A stretch of DNA of 64,000 bases, from the NCBI GenBank assembly GCA_964543235.1, contig CAZIXE010000014.1, forward strand, positions 1-64,000. The letters are read 5' to 3'. A program made the translations under genes and the position numbers. The notes under the pieces were generated by a model, which saw only the letters and a program-made list of their open reading frames with translations, had not been told where the DNA came from and did no database searches. The stretch is from JANMMJ01 sp964543235 (lineage in GTDB: Bacteria; Pseudomonadota; Alphaproteobacteria; Rhizobiales; Aestuariivirgaceae). Below, one piece after another: positions 9,024-17,525 of this stretch (positions are counted from its first letter, which is position 1; each line of letters begins with the position of its first letter).

Positions 9024-9710
9024 TCAGGACGTATCGGGCCTGAGCGCCTCGCGCGCCATCCAGTGGCATTCGTCCAGCACCTGGTCGATGGGATGGGCGT
9101 GGCGCCGCCGGTGGCCGGGCGGCGGCCCCGGCCGCAGCGGCGAGGTGAATTTCGGGCTCGGCAGCAACCGCCGCCGCGCCCGCCAGCGGGCAAGCCGCCG
9201 GGCCTGCCGCGGCAGGTCGTCGAGTGCGAGCTTCAGCGCCTCAAGCCGCCGGATGAGCGGCCTGGCATCGATCGGCGCGTCGGCTGCGGGCGGACCCGGG
9301 CCCCAGGGAGCGGCAGCGCGCCGGAACGGCGGCGCCAGCGGATCGGCCGCAAACAGGTGGAGGCGGGGCTCCGCCTGCTGTGCGGTCCGGACCTGGCGGG
9401 GCGCACCGGTGCGCTTGCGGGAATCGAACAGGGGAAAGGCCGCGCGCCCGCTTCCCTTGGCGGCCAAGACCAGCCCCGCCGGCATTGGGCGCCGGGGCGG
9501 CAGCGTCACTTCGAGGCCGCGCGCCGCCATGACGATGAGCCGCCTGAGCGCCGACTCGGCGGGGCGCAGCACGCGCAGGACCGCGAAATAGAGCGGCCGG
9601 GGCACCGCCGCGGCCGCTACACTGTCCGCAAGTCCCAGCATCGCGAACAGGCTTGCGATGATGCCCCTGAGGGCGTCGCGGTTGCGGTCGATGGCGTGGG
9701 CCCAGTCCAT
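9024..9710 (-). CDS. hypothetical Arg/Ala/Pro-rich protein, 228 aa
   Basis: A 228-residue basic protein starting MDWAHAIDRNRDALRGI. The frame continues far upstream, but ATG 9708-9710 has a GAGGA ribosome site and matches the point where the composition becomes protein-like. The first half contains a hydrophobic IIASLFAMLGLADSVAAA stretch that could be a membrane anchor. The C-terminal half is Arg/Pro-rich and ends in DQVLDECHWMAREAL. Function unknown. Composition resembles uncharacterised short rhizobial proteins with a conserved Cys-His-Trp near the end, but I cannot name a family. Confidence 0.6.
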   Translation of the reverse strand: MDWAHAIDRNRDALRGIIASLFAMLGLADSVAAAAVPRPLYFAVLRVLRPAESALRRLIVMAARGLEVTLPPRRPMPAGLVLAAKGSGRAAFPLFDSRKRTGAPRQVRTAQQAEPRLHLFAADPLAPPFRRAAAPWGPGPPAADAPIDARPLIRRLEALKLALDDLPRQARRLARWRARRRLLPSPKFTSPLRPGPPPGHRRRHAHPIDQVLDECHWMAREALRPDTS

Positions 9711-9794
9711 ATGAGTTCCTCGCGGCAGAACAAACAAGGAACATACAGCATGGGAATCTGCTGTCAAGGAGAATTTTGCTCGTGGCGCCCGGGG

Positions 9795-9838
9795 CGCCCT
9801 CATCCGCCCTTTTGGACGCGCAGCGCCGGATGAGGGCG
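9795..9838. repeat. 12-bp inverted repeat between mtnK and the hypothetical gene
   Basis: CGCCCTCATCCG (9795-9806) is repeated inverted at 9827-9838 around a 20-base spacer. It lies 43 bp beyond the mtnK stop codon. There is no clear T-run on the minus strand, so it may be a rho-type 3' hairpin rather than a classical terminator. Confidence 0.4.
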
Positions 9839-9880
9839 TCTTTGGGCCAAGCGACCGGCGCTGGGGATGGGGAGGCCCGC

Positions 9881-11155
9881 CTAGCCGAGGTCCGGGAGCT
9901 GCTCCCGCCGCGCCTGCGCCGCTGCCGTGATGTCGGCGATGCCGGCATAGTTGCGGGTATTGACCATCATGTCGCGCGCCAGGCCCAGCGCCCGCGCCTC
10001 GCAGGTGGCCCGCAACCTTTCGTCCTTGATCCATTCGAGATCGATGTTGTGAGCAAGCCCGAGGATGCGCCGGATCATCTTGGCGGCGGCGAAGCCCACC
10101 GTGTCCTCCCACAGCCGCTGCATGTAGGCTTGCCGCTCCGCCGCCAGCCGCTGCCGGCCCGCCTGGTCCTGAAACAGCTGAGCCGGATAGGCATCACCCG
10201 TTGCCTGGCTTTCCCACAGCGCCAGGAACTTGTCGTGAAACTTCTGCCAGATCGCCGCGATGGTGGCGACGAGCCATTCACGGTAGGAGTCGCGCGACCC
10301 AGGCCGCTCCTCATGCCCGTCCTGGGCAAAGTAGTTGAGGAGGAAATTGGCGATCACCGCGCCGACATCGAATCCCATGGGACCCATGAAGGCGAACTCC
10401 GGATCGATGACGCGCGTATCCTCTGCGGTCAGCATCACCGATCCCGTATGCAGATCGCCATGGATCATCGCTTCTGCCGATGACAGGAATTTCAGCTTGA
10501 GCCGCGAGACGGCCACCTTGAGATCGCCGTCTTCGCGCCAGCGTGCGGCGTATCGGTCGAGATAGGGCCGGGTCCAGCGGTTGAGCTCGGCCACCCGGTA
10601 GGGATCGGTGAAGATCAGGTCCTCGGTGATCCTGCACAGTGCCGTATTGCCGGCAAAGGCGCCGATCAGCGCCTTCTTCCGGTCGGCCGGCAGCGCCAGA
10701 TCGGAGGTGAAGAACAGGGTGCGCGCCATGAAGGTCGAAATGTCCTCGGCGAATTTCGGATAGACCGTTCCCGCAATCATGCCCCGCCGCATGATGATGT
10801 GCGGCTCGAGCAGCTCCATCACGATCAATGCCAGCCCTTCGTCGTAATGGATGATCTCAGGCACCAGCCGCCCGGCAAGCCGCGCCTGCTCGGCCAGCGC
10901 CATGTGTTCGTAATGGGCCCGTGACAATGGCAGCGGCCAGCTCTCGCCCACCAGCCGCACATAGGGCAGCGCCTGCTTGACGGCAACGCCACCCGCAGGT
11001 CCGCGCACCTTGAAGACCAGGTTGAGATTGCCGTCCCCCACTTCCTCGACGCCGAGCCGATCGCCGGACCCGCCCAGGATGTCGGTGACCGCGGCAACAG
11101 CGCTCACATATTCCTTGAGGCTTTCCGGCGTGTGCGGACGATAGGCGGAACTCAT
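9881..11155 (-). CDS. mtnK: S-methyl-5-thioribose kinase
   Basis: A 424-residue kinase of the APH/choline-kinase fold that phosphorylates methylthioribose on O1 in methionine salvage. The family motifs are clear: GDGNLNLVFKV glycine-rich loop near residue 40, catalytic MIHGDLHTGSVM, and VIDPEFAFMGPMGFDVGA with the metal-binding Asp. Length is normal. It is the last gene of a tight minus-strand group, 6 bp after a dimethylformamidase-like large subunit, which is an unusual partner. The matching isomerase gene mtnA lies about 48 kb away in this window. Confidence 0.92.
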   Translation of the reverse strand: MSSAYRPHTPESLKEYVSAVAAVTDILGGSGDRLGVEEVGDGNLNLVFKVRGPAGGVAVKQALPYVRLVGESWPLPLSRAHYEHMALAEQARLAGRLVPEIIHYDEGLALIVMELLEPHIIMRRGMIAGTVYPKFAEDISTFMARTLFFTSDLALPADRKKALIGAFAGNTALCRITEDLIFTDPYRVAELNRWTRPYLDRYAARWREDGDLKVAVSRLKLKFLSSAEAMIHGDLHTGSVMLTAEDTRVIDPEFAFMGPMGFDVGAVIANFLLNYFAQDGHEERPGSRDSYREWLVATIAAIWQKFHDKFLALWESQATGDAYPAQLFQDQAGRQRLAAERQAYMQRLWEDTVGFAAAKMIRRILGLAHNIDLEWIKDERLRATCEARALGLARDMMVNTRNYAGIADITAAAQARREQLPDLG

Positions 11156-11161
11156 GCGCCG

Positions 11162-13348
11162 TCACACCGTGAAGGGCGTGGCATCCATGAAACGCCTGAG
11201 CACGTTCCAGGTGATGCGCGAGACATTGTTGTCATAGTTGTTGTGCGACAGCGATCCGCACCAGGAGATCGAGCCGGTGGCAAACAGCGCCCCGCCCGCC
11301 GGAGTCTCGCAGAAGGCAAGATCGGCCCTGACCCGGTCGTTCTGGTCGCCGCCCAGCGCCACGGGCACGACGCCGAATTCCTCGTTGACGAGCTGCACCA
11401 GCGGCGAATGGTTTTCCGAGCTTGCCAGCCGCAGGATATTGGCCGGCGAGCCGAGCGATTTCGAGATGCAGTCGAGTTCGAGTCCCGCCGCCCCGCCGCC
11501 GATCAGGCCGAAATCGCCGATGATCTCGTCCTCGACGCCTTCGAAAATGAAAGCCGCGCGCGGATCGCGCGAGTCGGCGCCGCGGCGGTAGTAGGAACAG
11601 ACGTCGAAACCCTGGGCGATGAAGCCGATGCCGGCGATCACATTCGGCGGGCGTCCGATTCGGCGCCACAATCCGCCGAGTTCGCCCGTGAAGGCATGAT
11701 GGTATTCGCCGGGTTCCGCCGCCCAGGTGCGGATGCCGTCCTCGGCCCGCCTCACCTCGATGACGCCGGGCAGGTCCTTGTGAAAGGCAACGCGCCAGTA
11801 CCAGCCATTGGCACCGAGATACATGAGCCGCCCGCCGCGATCGAGCCAGGTCTTCATCGCATCCCACATCGGCGTCGAATGATATTCGGGATGGGTTCCC
11901 GTGAGGACGACCCGGTAATCCTTGAGCAGTGCATAGCCGTCCTGATGCAGGTCCTCGTCGGTGATGACGTCATAGTCCACCTGGTAGTGGTCGAGCCAGT
12001 CGAAGAGATGCGTATCGGCATTGTACTGCCACAGTGCCGAACCATGGCCGCCGAGCCAGGAGTGATAGCGCGACGAGAAATTGAGCACCGGCCGCAAGCG
12101 GCTGCTGGTGCAGACCCCTGAGCCGTCGGCATGCGAGTCGTACAGCGAGCCGCCCAGCTCGGGGTGGTCGTAGAGATAGAGGTCGGCGTGGCCGAACTGC
12201 AGCAGCCGCCCGATGGTGCGCTCCGCCTCGCGGGTGGTGATGTGTTCGGCATGGTTGGCATAGGCCATGTAGGCGCAGGTCGGCGCCAGGAACGCCACCT
12301 TGTTGCGCGGCCTGCCCTTGCGCGGCGGCCTGACGAAGAAGGGGAGATAGTCCTCGCGCGTCGCCGTCTCGTCCGAGGCACCGCAGCACACATGCAGCGC
12401 ATAGGCGCCGCTGTTGAGGCGGGCCGGGATCCTGACTTCGACCGAAGTCTCCCAGCCGGCGTCATAGAGATCGTCATGATGAAAGTGGATGGCGCCGTAA
12501 TGTTCGGGCTTGAGCGTCCAGCGGTGCTCCTCGCCGGTCCAGTTGTGGCCCTTCATCGCCCGGGCCGGCAGGTTGAACAGCCGGCCATGGTGTTTGCGCG
12601 GCCCCGCATCGACCGCCTTGGTGGACATGATCTTGCGGGAGAAATCCCAGCGCGCAACCGTCTTGCGCCCCTTGAGCAGGGCCGGCGAATCGATCTTGCC
12701 GTCGAAATGCTCCGCAACCGCGCCGTCCGCCTGCGGCGCGCCGGCAAGGTAGAAGCCCCTGGCCCGCCCCGGCCTAACCTTGATCCAGCCGGCAAGCCGG
12801 CCCTCGTCGCGGATCACCGCCTTGGCGAGCAGCGGCTCCTGCACCAGCTCGAAGCGGCCGGATCGCGCGTCGAGCCTTACACTGATCCTGTACCAGTTCC
12901 GCCGCAGCATGAGCGCACTGACCGCGTGCCGTTCCGCGCCGCCCGCACCGTCGGCGACGACCAGCGTGAGGCTCCCGCGGTCGACCAGGATCTTGAAGCC
13001 GGCGCCCGCCGCCGCATCCCATTGCGCTGCCACCACCTGCATCGGATTCTGCGGCAGGGTCGGCCAGACATAGGCCGTAAAGGTGAAACCCTCAGCCAGG
13101 GGCGGCACACGCTTCGCCAGCATGTAGGAGCCGGCATCGATCGTCTGTTTGCGCGCGGCATAGCTGCGGTTCGCCGCATGCTCGACCTCGCGGAACTTGA
13201 GGCCCGGTCCCGCCGGGTTGCAGTCGCCATGGATCACCTGTACCAGCCGTGCGGTGAAGCTGTCGCCCACCTCGACTGAAACCTTGAAGGCAATGGTTTC
13301 GCCGGGCGCCACGCTGTAGCGGTCGGGATAGCCGAGGATCTTGAGCAT
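11162..13348 (-). CDS. N,N-dimethylformamidase-type large (beta) subunit
   Basis: A 728-residue protein matching the large subunit of N,N-dimethylformamidase, which hydrolyses dimethylformamide to dimethylamine and formate. An N-terminal beta-sandwich/LamG-like part (about residues 1-300) precedes the conserved catalytic region, including RNKVAFLAPTCAYMAYAN, LYDSHADGSG, SSRYHSWLGG and VLTGTHPEYHS. The known enzyme uses a mononuclear iron held by two Tyr and one Glu; Tyr residues in the first block and the Glu of THPEYHS are plausible ligands. The start codon overlaps the small-subunit stop (ATGA). Actual substrate is unproven; it could be another N-alkylamide. Confidence 0.85.
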   Translation of the reverse strand: MLKILGYPDRYSVAPGETIAFKVSVEVGDSFTARLVQVIHGDCNPAGPGLKFREVEHAANRSYAARKQTIDAGSYMLAKRVPPLAEGFTFTAYVWPTLPQNPMQVVAAQWDAAAGAGFKILVDRGSLTLVVADGAGGAERHAVSALMLRRNWYRISVRLDARSGRFELVQEPLLAKAVIRDEGRLAGWIKVRPGRARGFYLAGAPQADGAVAEHFDGKIDSPALLKGRKTVARWDFSRKIMSTKAVDAGPRKHHGRLFNLPARAMKGHNWTGEEHRWTLKPEHYGAIHFHHDDLYDAGWETSVEVRIPARLNSGAYALHVCCGASDETATREDYLPFFVRPPRKGRPRNKVAFLAPTCAYMAYANHAEHITTREAERTIGRLLQFGHADLYLYDHPELGGSLYDSHADGSGVCTSSRLRPVLNFSSRYHSWLGGHGSALWQYNADTHLFDWLDHYQVDYDVITDEDLHQDGYALLKDYRVVLTGTHPEYHSTPMWDAMKTWLDRGGRLMYLGANGWYWRVAFHKDLPGVIEVRRAEDGIRTWAAEPGEYHHAFTGELGGLWRRIGRPPNVIAGIGFIAQGFDVCSYYRRGADSRDPRAAFIFEGVEDEIIGDFGLIGGGAAGLELDCISKSLGSPANILRLASSENHSPLVQLVNEEFGVVPVALGGDQNDRVRADLAFCETPAGGALFATGSISWCGSLSHNNYDNNVSRITWNVLRRFMDATPFTV

Positions 13349-13671
13349 CACGGCTCCCTGAATGGCAGATTGAGGCTTTCGCCGGTATGGGCGCGCCAGC
13401 GCCGGCAGAACACTTCCCATTCCGCCGCTTCGCGGCTGGTGAAGACCGGCTCCGACTCGATCGTCAGCGGCCTGTCGCGTTCGCGCGGCATCTCGCCCAG
13501 CACCCATTCCTGAAACGGCTTGCGGCACACCAGGATCACCTGGCGGCCGGAACGGTCGTGGCGCAGCGTGTTGAGAACGCGCTGCAGTCCGGGACTGTGG
13601 TGGCCGATCGGATTGCGCCGGAACTCCTCGATATAGATGCGGTCACTGTCCGGGTTGATGCGGTAGCCCAT
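13348..13671 (-). CDS. N,N-dimethylformamidase-type small (alpha) subunit
   Basis: A 107-residue protein resembling the small subunit of dimethylformamidase: NPIGHHSPGLQRVLNTLR aligns by eye with the conserved NPFGxxxxxLQRVxNYxR region, and FTSREAAEWEVFCRRW with the C-terminal helix. It overlaps the large subunit by 4 bp (ATGA) and the upstream BtpA-family gene by ATGA too, so translation is probably coupled. The small size and weak family signal make the call depend partly on its neighbour. Confidence 0.75.
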   Translation of the reverse strand: MGYRINPDSDRIYIEEFRRNPIGHHSPGLQRVLNTLRHDRSGRQVILVCRKPFQEWVLGEMPRERDRPLTIESEPVFTSREAAEWEVFCRRWRAHTGESLNLPFREP

Positions 13672-14558
13672 CAGCGCAGGCTCTCCACGGCCGCCATGAA
13701 TCGCTTGACGCGCGCCCCGTCAACCGGGTTCCAGGTATTGCCGTCCACCTTGAAATGCGTGCCGATGACGATGCCGTCGGCGGTGGCCAGCACCTCCCTG
13801 ACATTGTCGATGGTGACGCCGGTATTGGCGAACACGGGCACGCCGGTGACCGCTTCGCGCACCTTGCGCAGGTCGGACTGGTCGGCCGGCTGACCGGTGA
13901 GCGGCCCCGACACCAGGATGGCGTCGGCAAGTGAAGAGAATACGGCACTTTTCGCCCGGAGCTCAATCGGCCGCTGGTCCAGCGCATGGGCGAATTCGGC
14001 GTTGATGTTGAACAGCAGCTTCATGTCGTCGCGCCCGAGGCTGCGCCGCAGCCGCGCTGCGCCGGCCGCGTCGGGCGCCCACAGCCCCATGTCGGAGGCG
14101 AACAGGCCGGTGAAGATTTCGCGCACGAAACTGGCGCCGGTCACCGCACCAATGGCCACGCTGGCCTTGGGGTCCCAGAGATAGTTGACCCCGAACGGCA
14201 CCTTGAGCATCGGCTTGACCGCCATGATCACCGCGGTCATGGCGGCGATTCCTTCCGCCGGGGCGGCGAGCACATAGGGCCGGTCGTTCTCGTTGCCGAA
14301 CATGATGGCATCGACACCGCCGGCTTGCAGCCTGTCGATGTCGCGCCCAACATCGTCAATCAGCCTGGCGAGGCCGCCCGGCTGATCGTAGAGCGGCGCG
14401 CCCGGCAGCGCGCCGAGATGCGCCATGGCAATGACGGCTTTGCGCTTCTGTCCGAAGAATGCCAAAGGCAACTGGCCAAACCCCTCTGTGCGGCGCGGAT
14501 ACTCCCATCGCCGCGCAAGCCCCGTCAAGTCTTGCCCCCACGGATCGCGGCCTGCCAC
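13671..14558 (-). CDS. BtpA/SgcQ family protein
   Basis: A 295-residue TIM-barrel protein of the BtpA family. AMAHLGALPGAPLY is the conserved N-terminal signature (usually xIHLxPLPGSP), followed by GGVDAIMFGNENDRPY and, near the end, VFANTGVTIDNVREVLATADGIVIGTxFK. Cyanobacterial BtpA affects photosystem I biogenesis, but SgcQ-like members sit in sugar operons and probably act on phosphorylated sugars. The chosen start is GTG 14556-14558; no strong ribosome site is visible, so the start may lie further in. First gene of the operon with the dimethylformamidase-type subunits and mtnK, divergent from an FGGY kinase. Confidence 0.8.
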   Translation of the reverse strand: MAGRDPWGQDLTGLARRWEYPRRTEGFGQLPLAFFGQKRKAVIAMAHLGALPGAPLYDQPGGLARLIDDVGRDIDRLQAGGVDAIMFGNENDRPYVLAAPAEGIAAMTAVIMAVKPMLKVPFGVNYLWDPKASVAIGAVTGASFVREIFTGLFASDMGLWAPDAAGAARLRRSLGRDDMKLLFNINAEFAHALDQRPIELRAKSAVFSSLADAILVSGPLTGQPADQSDLRKVREAVTGVPVFANTGVTIDNVREVLATADGIVIGTHFKVDGNTWNPVDGARVKRFMAAVESLR

Positions 14559-14590
14559 AATGCCGGCGCCGCAGGAGGAGAGGCAAGCCC

Positions 14591-16087
14591 ATGGCCCATG
14601 TGATCGGTGTTGATGGCGGAACCGAAAGCATCCGTGCCTTTGTCTTCGATCTTGAGGGCCGTCCGAAGGGCTCCCATGCCATGCCGTACCGGACCGAATT
14701 CCCGCAACCCTCCTGGGCCGAGCAGGATCCGCGCGACTGGTGGAACGGCCTGGGCGCCGCCGTCAGGGGTGCCGTCGCCGCCGCCGGCATTGCCGCCGGC
14801 GATGTCATTGCCCTCTGCGTCGATACGACCTGCTGTTCGGTGCTGGCTCTGGACGGGACGGGCGAAACGCTGCGCCCCGCCATGATCTGGATGGATGTGA
14901 GATCGGCCGCCGAGGCGGATCGCGTTGCCGCCACCGGCGATCCGGCACTGCGCGTCAACGGCGCCGGTTCGGGCCCGGTCTCCGCCGAGTGGATGATCCC
15001 CAAGGCCCTGTGGCTCAAGGCCCGGGAGCCCGAGATCTTCAAGCGCGCTGCCATGATCGGCGAATACCAGGACTACATCAACCTGCGCCTCACCGGCCGC
15101 TGGGCGGGCTCGCTCAACAACATGGCGGTGCGCTGGCACTATCAGACCCAGCATGGCGGCAAGCCGTTGTCACTGCTGAAGGCGCTCGAACTCGATGACC
15201 TTGCGGAAAGATGGCCGCAAACCGTGTTGAGGCCAGGCGAAGTGGTGGGTCCGCTGACCCGTGATGCTGCCAGCCATATCGGCCTCATGGCAGGTATTCC
15301 CGTGGTGCAGGGCGGTGCCGATGCCTTCATCGGCGTCATCGGACTCGGCGTCGCGGAGCCGGGCGAGATGGCGCTGATTACCGGCTCGTCCCATCTCCAT
15401 CTGGGGATCGCCGCCCGTGCCGTGCACCGGCCCGGTGTCTGGGGTACCTACATGGACGCGGTCTATCCCGGCAAGCCGGTGATCGAAGGCGGCCAGACCT
15501 CGACCGGCTCGGTGATCGCCTGGTTCAAGCGCCACTTTGCCGCGCAGACGAGCTTCGAAGCGCTGAATGACGGCGCAGCGGCGCTGCCGCCCGGCGCCGA
15601 AGGACTCGTGGTGCTGGATCATTTCCAGGGCAACCGCACGCCCTACACCGACGCCCATTCGCGCGGCGCCATCACCGGCCTGACGCTCAAGCACACGCCC
15701 GCCCACATGTTTCGCGCCATCATCGAGGGCATCTGCCTCGGCACGAGGCTCATCATCGACAATTTCGGCGACGCTTTTGCACCGCGCCGGATCGTCGTGG
15801 CCGGCGGCGCCACCAACTCGCCCCTGTGGTTGCAGATTCATGCCGATACCATCGGCGCGCCGCTCGAACTCACCGAAGTGGCGGATGCACCAGCCCTCGG
15901 TTGCGCCATCCTCGCCGCCCACGGCGCCGGGAGATTTGCCACGATCGAGGATGGCTGCCGGGCCATGGTGCGCCGCAAAACCGTGATCGAGCCCGACATG
16001 CGCACCAAGGCGGCCTATGACGGCGAGGTCTATCCGCGTTACCGGGCGCTCTATGGTGCCCTGAAATCGGTGCGCGAGGCGCACTGA
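14591..16087 (+). CDS. FGGY-family carbohydrate kinase
   Basis: A 498-residue sugar kinase of the FGGY family: GVDGGTESIRAFVFD is the N-terminal phosphate loop, ITGSSHLHLG and GGQTSTGSVIAWFK lie mid-protein, and VVAGGATNSPLWLQIHADTIG is the C-terminal adenine-binding motif. ATG 14591 follows an AGGAGGAGAGG ribosome site, so the longer open frame upstream is not used. Substrate is unknown. It is divergent from the BtpA-family gene, a pairing also seen in sugar operons, and may share its promoter region. Confidence 0.88.
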   Translation: MAHVIGVDGGTESIRAFVFDLEGRPKGSHAMPYRTEFPQPSWAEQDPRDWWNGLGAAVRGAVAAAGIAAGDVIALCVDTTCCSVLALDGTGETLRPAMIWMDVRSAAEADRVAATGDPALRVNGAGSGPVSAEWMIPKALWLKAREPEIFKRAAMIGEYQDYINLRLTGRWAGSLNNMAVRWHYQTQHGGKPLSLLKALELDDLAERWPQTVLRPGEVVGPLTRDAASHIGLMAGIPVVQGGADAFIGVIGLGVAEPGEMALITGSSHLHLGIAARAVHRPGVWGTYMDAVYPGKPVIEGGQTSTGSVIAWFKRHFAAQTSFEALNDGAAALPPGAEGLVVLDHFQGNRTPYTDAHSRGAITGLTLKHTPAHMFRAIIEGICLGTRLIIDNFGDAFAPRRIVVAGGATNSPLWLQIHADTIGAPLELTEVADAPALGCAILAAHGAGRFATIEDGCRAMVRRKTVIEPDMRTKAAYDGEVYPRYRALYGALKSVREAH

Positions 16088-16186
16088 CAATTATCAAGGC
16101 GGGGTCTGGATTTTGTCATAGGGGACGTACTACAACACCTGCGACTTTCCCGAAGCAGCCAGCAAGCAAAAGAGTGAAAGCAATCC

Positions 16187-17047
16187 ATGCACTATGCAGC
16201 ACCAGCAACTACCAAGGAAGCCGTGGCCCTGATGGCCAAGGCCAAGGGCCAGGCCTTCGTCCTTGCCGGCGGGACCGACCTTCTCGTCCGCATGAAGGGC
16301 GGCTTCGTCGAGCCGGACCTCATCGTCGACATCAAGCGCATCAAGGCCATGCGCGAGATCAGGAAGACCGCGACCGGCTTTCAGATCGGCGCAGCCGTTT
16401 CCGGTGCTGAACTCGGCAGCAACGCCGCGCTGCGCAAGGCCTGGCCGGGCGTGGTCGAGGCCACCAACCTGATCGGCTCCAAGCAGGTGCAGGGCCGCTG
16501 CACCATGGTCGGCAATCTGTGCAACGCTTCCCCGGCCGCCGACAGTGTTCCGGCCATGGTGGCGGCCGGCGCCAGGGTGGTGATCCAGGGCCCCAAGGGC
16601 AAACGTACCGTTCCGGTCGAAGATGTTCCGGTCGGGCCCGGCCGGACCTCGCTGAAGAAGGGCGAGATCATCGAATCCGTACTGCTGCCGAAGCGGGCAC
16701 CGAAATCGGGCGACGCCTACCTGCGCTTCATTCCGCGCACCGAGATGGACATCGCCGTGGTGAGCGCCGGCGTCAATCTTACACTGGACGCCAAGGGTGT
16801 GGTAAAATCCGCTCGTGTGGCCCTGGGCGCGGTTGCGCCGACCGTAATTCTGGTGCCCGCCGCGGCAACGGCCATCATTGGAACCAGGCTTGATGATGCC
16901 GCACTGGCCAAGCTTGCCGCAGCCTGTTCCGCGGCCTGCCGGCCGATCGACGACAAGCGCGGCACCGTCGAGTTCAGAACCAAGGTTGCGGGCGTCCTCG
17001 CGCGGCGCGCCGCCCAGATCGCCTATCAGCGCGCAGGAGGCAAGTGA
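16187..17047 (+). CDS. molybdenum hydroxylase FAD subunit (CoxM type)
   Basis: A 286-residue FAD-binding subunit of the xanthine dehydrogenase family. The two flavin motifs are visible: VLAGGTDLLVRMK (about residues 26-38) and TMVGNLCNASPAADS (about 106-120). It passes electrons from the iron-sulfur subunit to the acceptor. The stop TGA overlaps the start of the [2Fe-2S] subunit by 1 bp, indicating coupled translation. The subunit order M-S-L is as in carbon monoxide dehydrogenase operons. Confidence 0.92.
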   Translation: MHYAAPATTKEAVALMAKAKGQAFVLAGGTDLLVRMKGGFVEPDLIVDIKRIKAMREIRKTATGFQIGAAVSGAELGSNAALRKAWPGVVEATNLIGSKQVQGRCTMVGNLCNASPAADSVPAMVAAGARVVIQGPKGKRTVPVEDVPVGPGRTSLKKGEIIESVLLPKRAPKSGDAYLRFIPRTEMDIAVVSAGVNLTLDAKGVVKSARVALGAVAPTVILVPAAATAIIGTRLDDAALAKLAAACSAACRPIDDKRGTVEFRTKVAGVLARRAAQIAYQRAGGK

Positions 17048-17523
17048 TGTCCGGAGTGCTCGTGTCAACCACCATCAACGGCGACAGCGTCGAGTTCGTC
17101 TGCCAGCCGGAGGAGACCCTCCTTGACGTCCTGCGCAATCGCCTTGGCCTGACCGGCGCCAAGGAAGGCTGCGGCACCGGCGACTGCGGTGCCTGCAGCG
17201 TCACCGTCGATGGAGTCCTCGTCTGTTCCTGCCTCGTCCTTGGCGTCGAGGCGCAAGGCCGCAAGATCGGCACCATCGAAGGCATGGCCGACGGCGACAA
17301 GCTGCATCCGCTGCAGCGCAAGTTCCTTGAGCATGCCGCGCTCCAGTGCGGCATCTGCACGCCGGGATTCCTGATCGCCGCCAAGGCACTGCTGGATGAC
17401 AATCCCGATCCGACCGAAGAGGAAATCCGTTTTGGCCTGGCCGGCAATCTCTGCCGCTGCACCGGCTATGACAAGATCGTTCGCGCCGTCCAGGACGCCG
17501 CCCGAGAAATGAGAGGAGCCTGA
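17047..17523 (+). CDS. molybdenum hydroxylase [2Fe-2S] subunit (CoxS type)
   Basis: A 158-residue iron-sulfur subunit with both conserved clusters: plant-type ferredoxin motif GCGTGDCGACSV followed by a further Cys in VLVCSC, and the helical domain motif CGICTPGF...LCRCTGYD. The frame allows a GTG at 17044, but ATG 17047 overlaps the preceding stop and is preferred. It transfers electrons from the molybdenum centre to the FAD subunit. Confidence 0.94.
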   Translation: MSGVLVSTTINGDSVEFVCQPEETLLDVLRNRLGLTGAKEGCGTGDCGACSVTVDGVLVCSCLVLGVEAQGRKIGTIEGMADGDKLHPLQRKFLEHAALQCGICTPGFLIAAKALLDDNPDPTEEEIRFGLAGNLCRCTGYDKIVRAVQDAAREMRGA

Positions 17524-17525
17524 TC

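Noticed and set aside
7787..9193. Long N-terminal extension of infA
   Set aside because: The frame is open but IF-1 is always about 72 residues and the extension overlaps three conserved genes in another frame.
16130..17068. 312-codon minus-strand frame
   Set aside because: Antisense to the CoxM-type subunit, which has clear FAD motifs and codon use.
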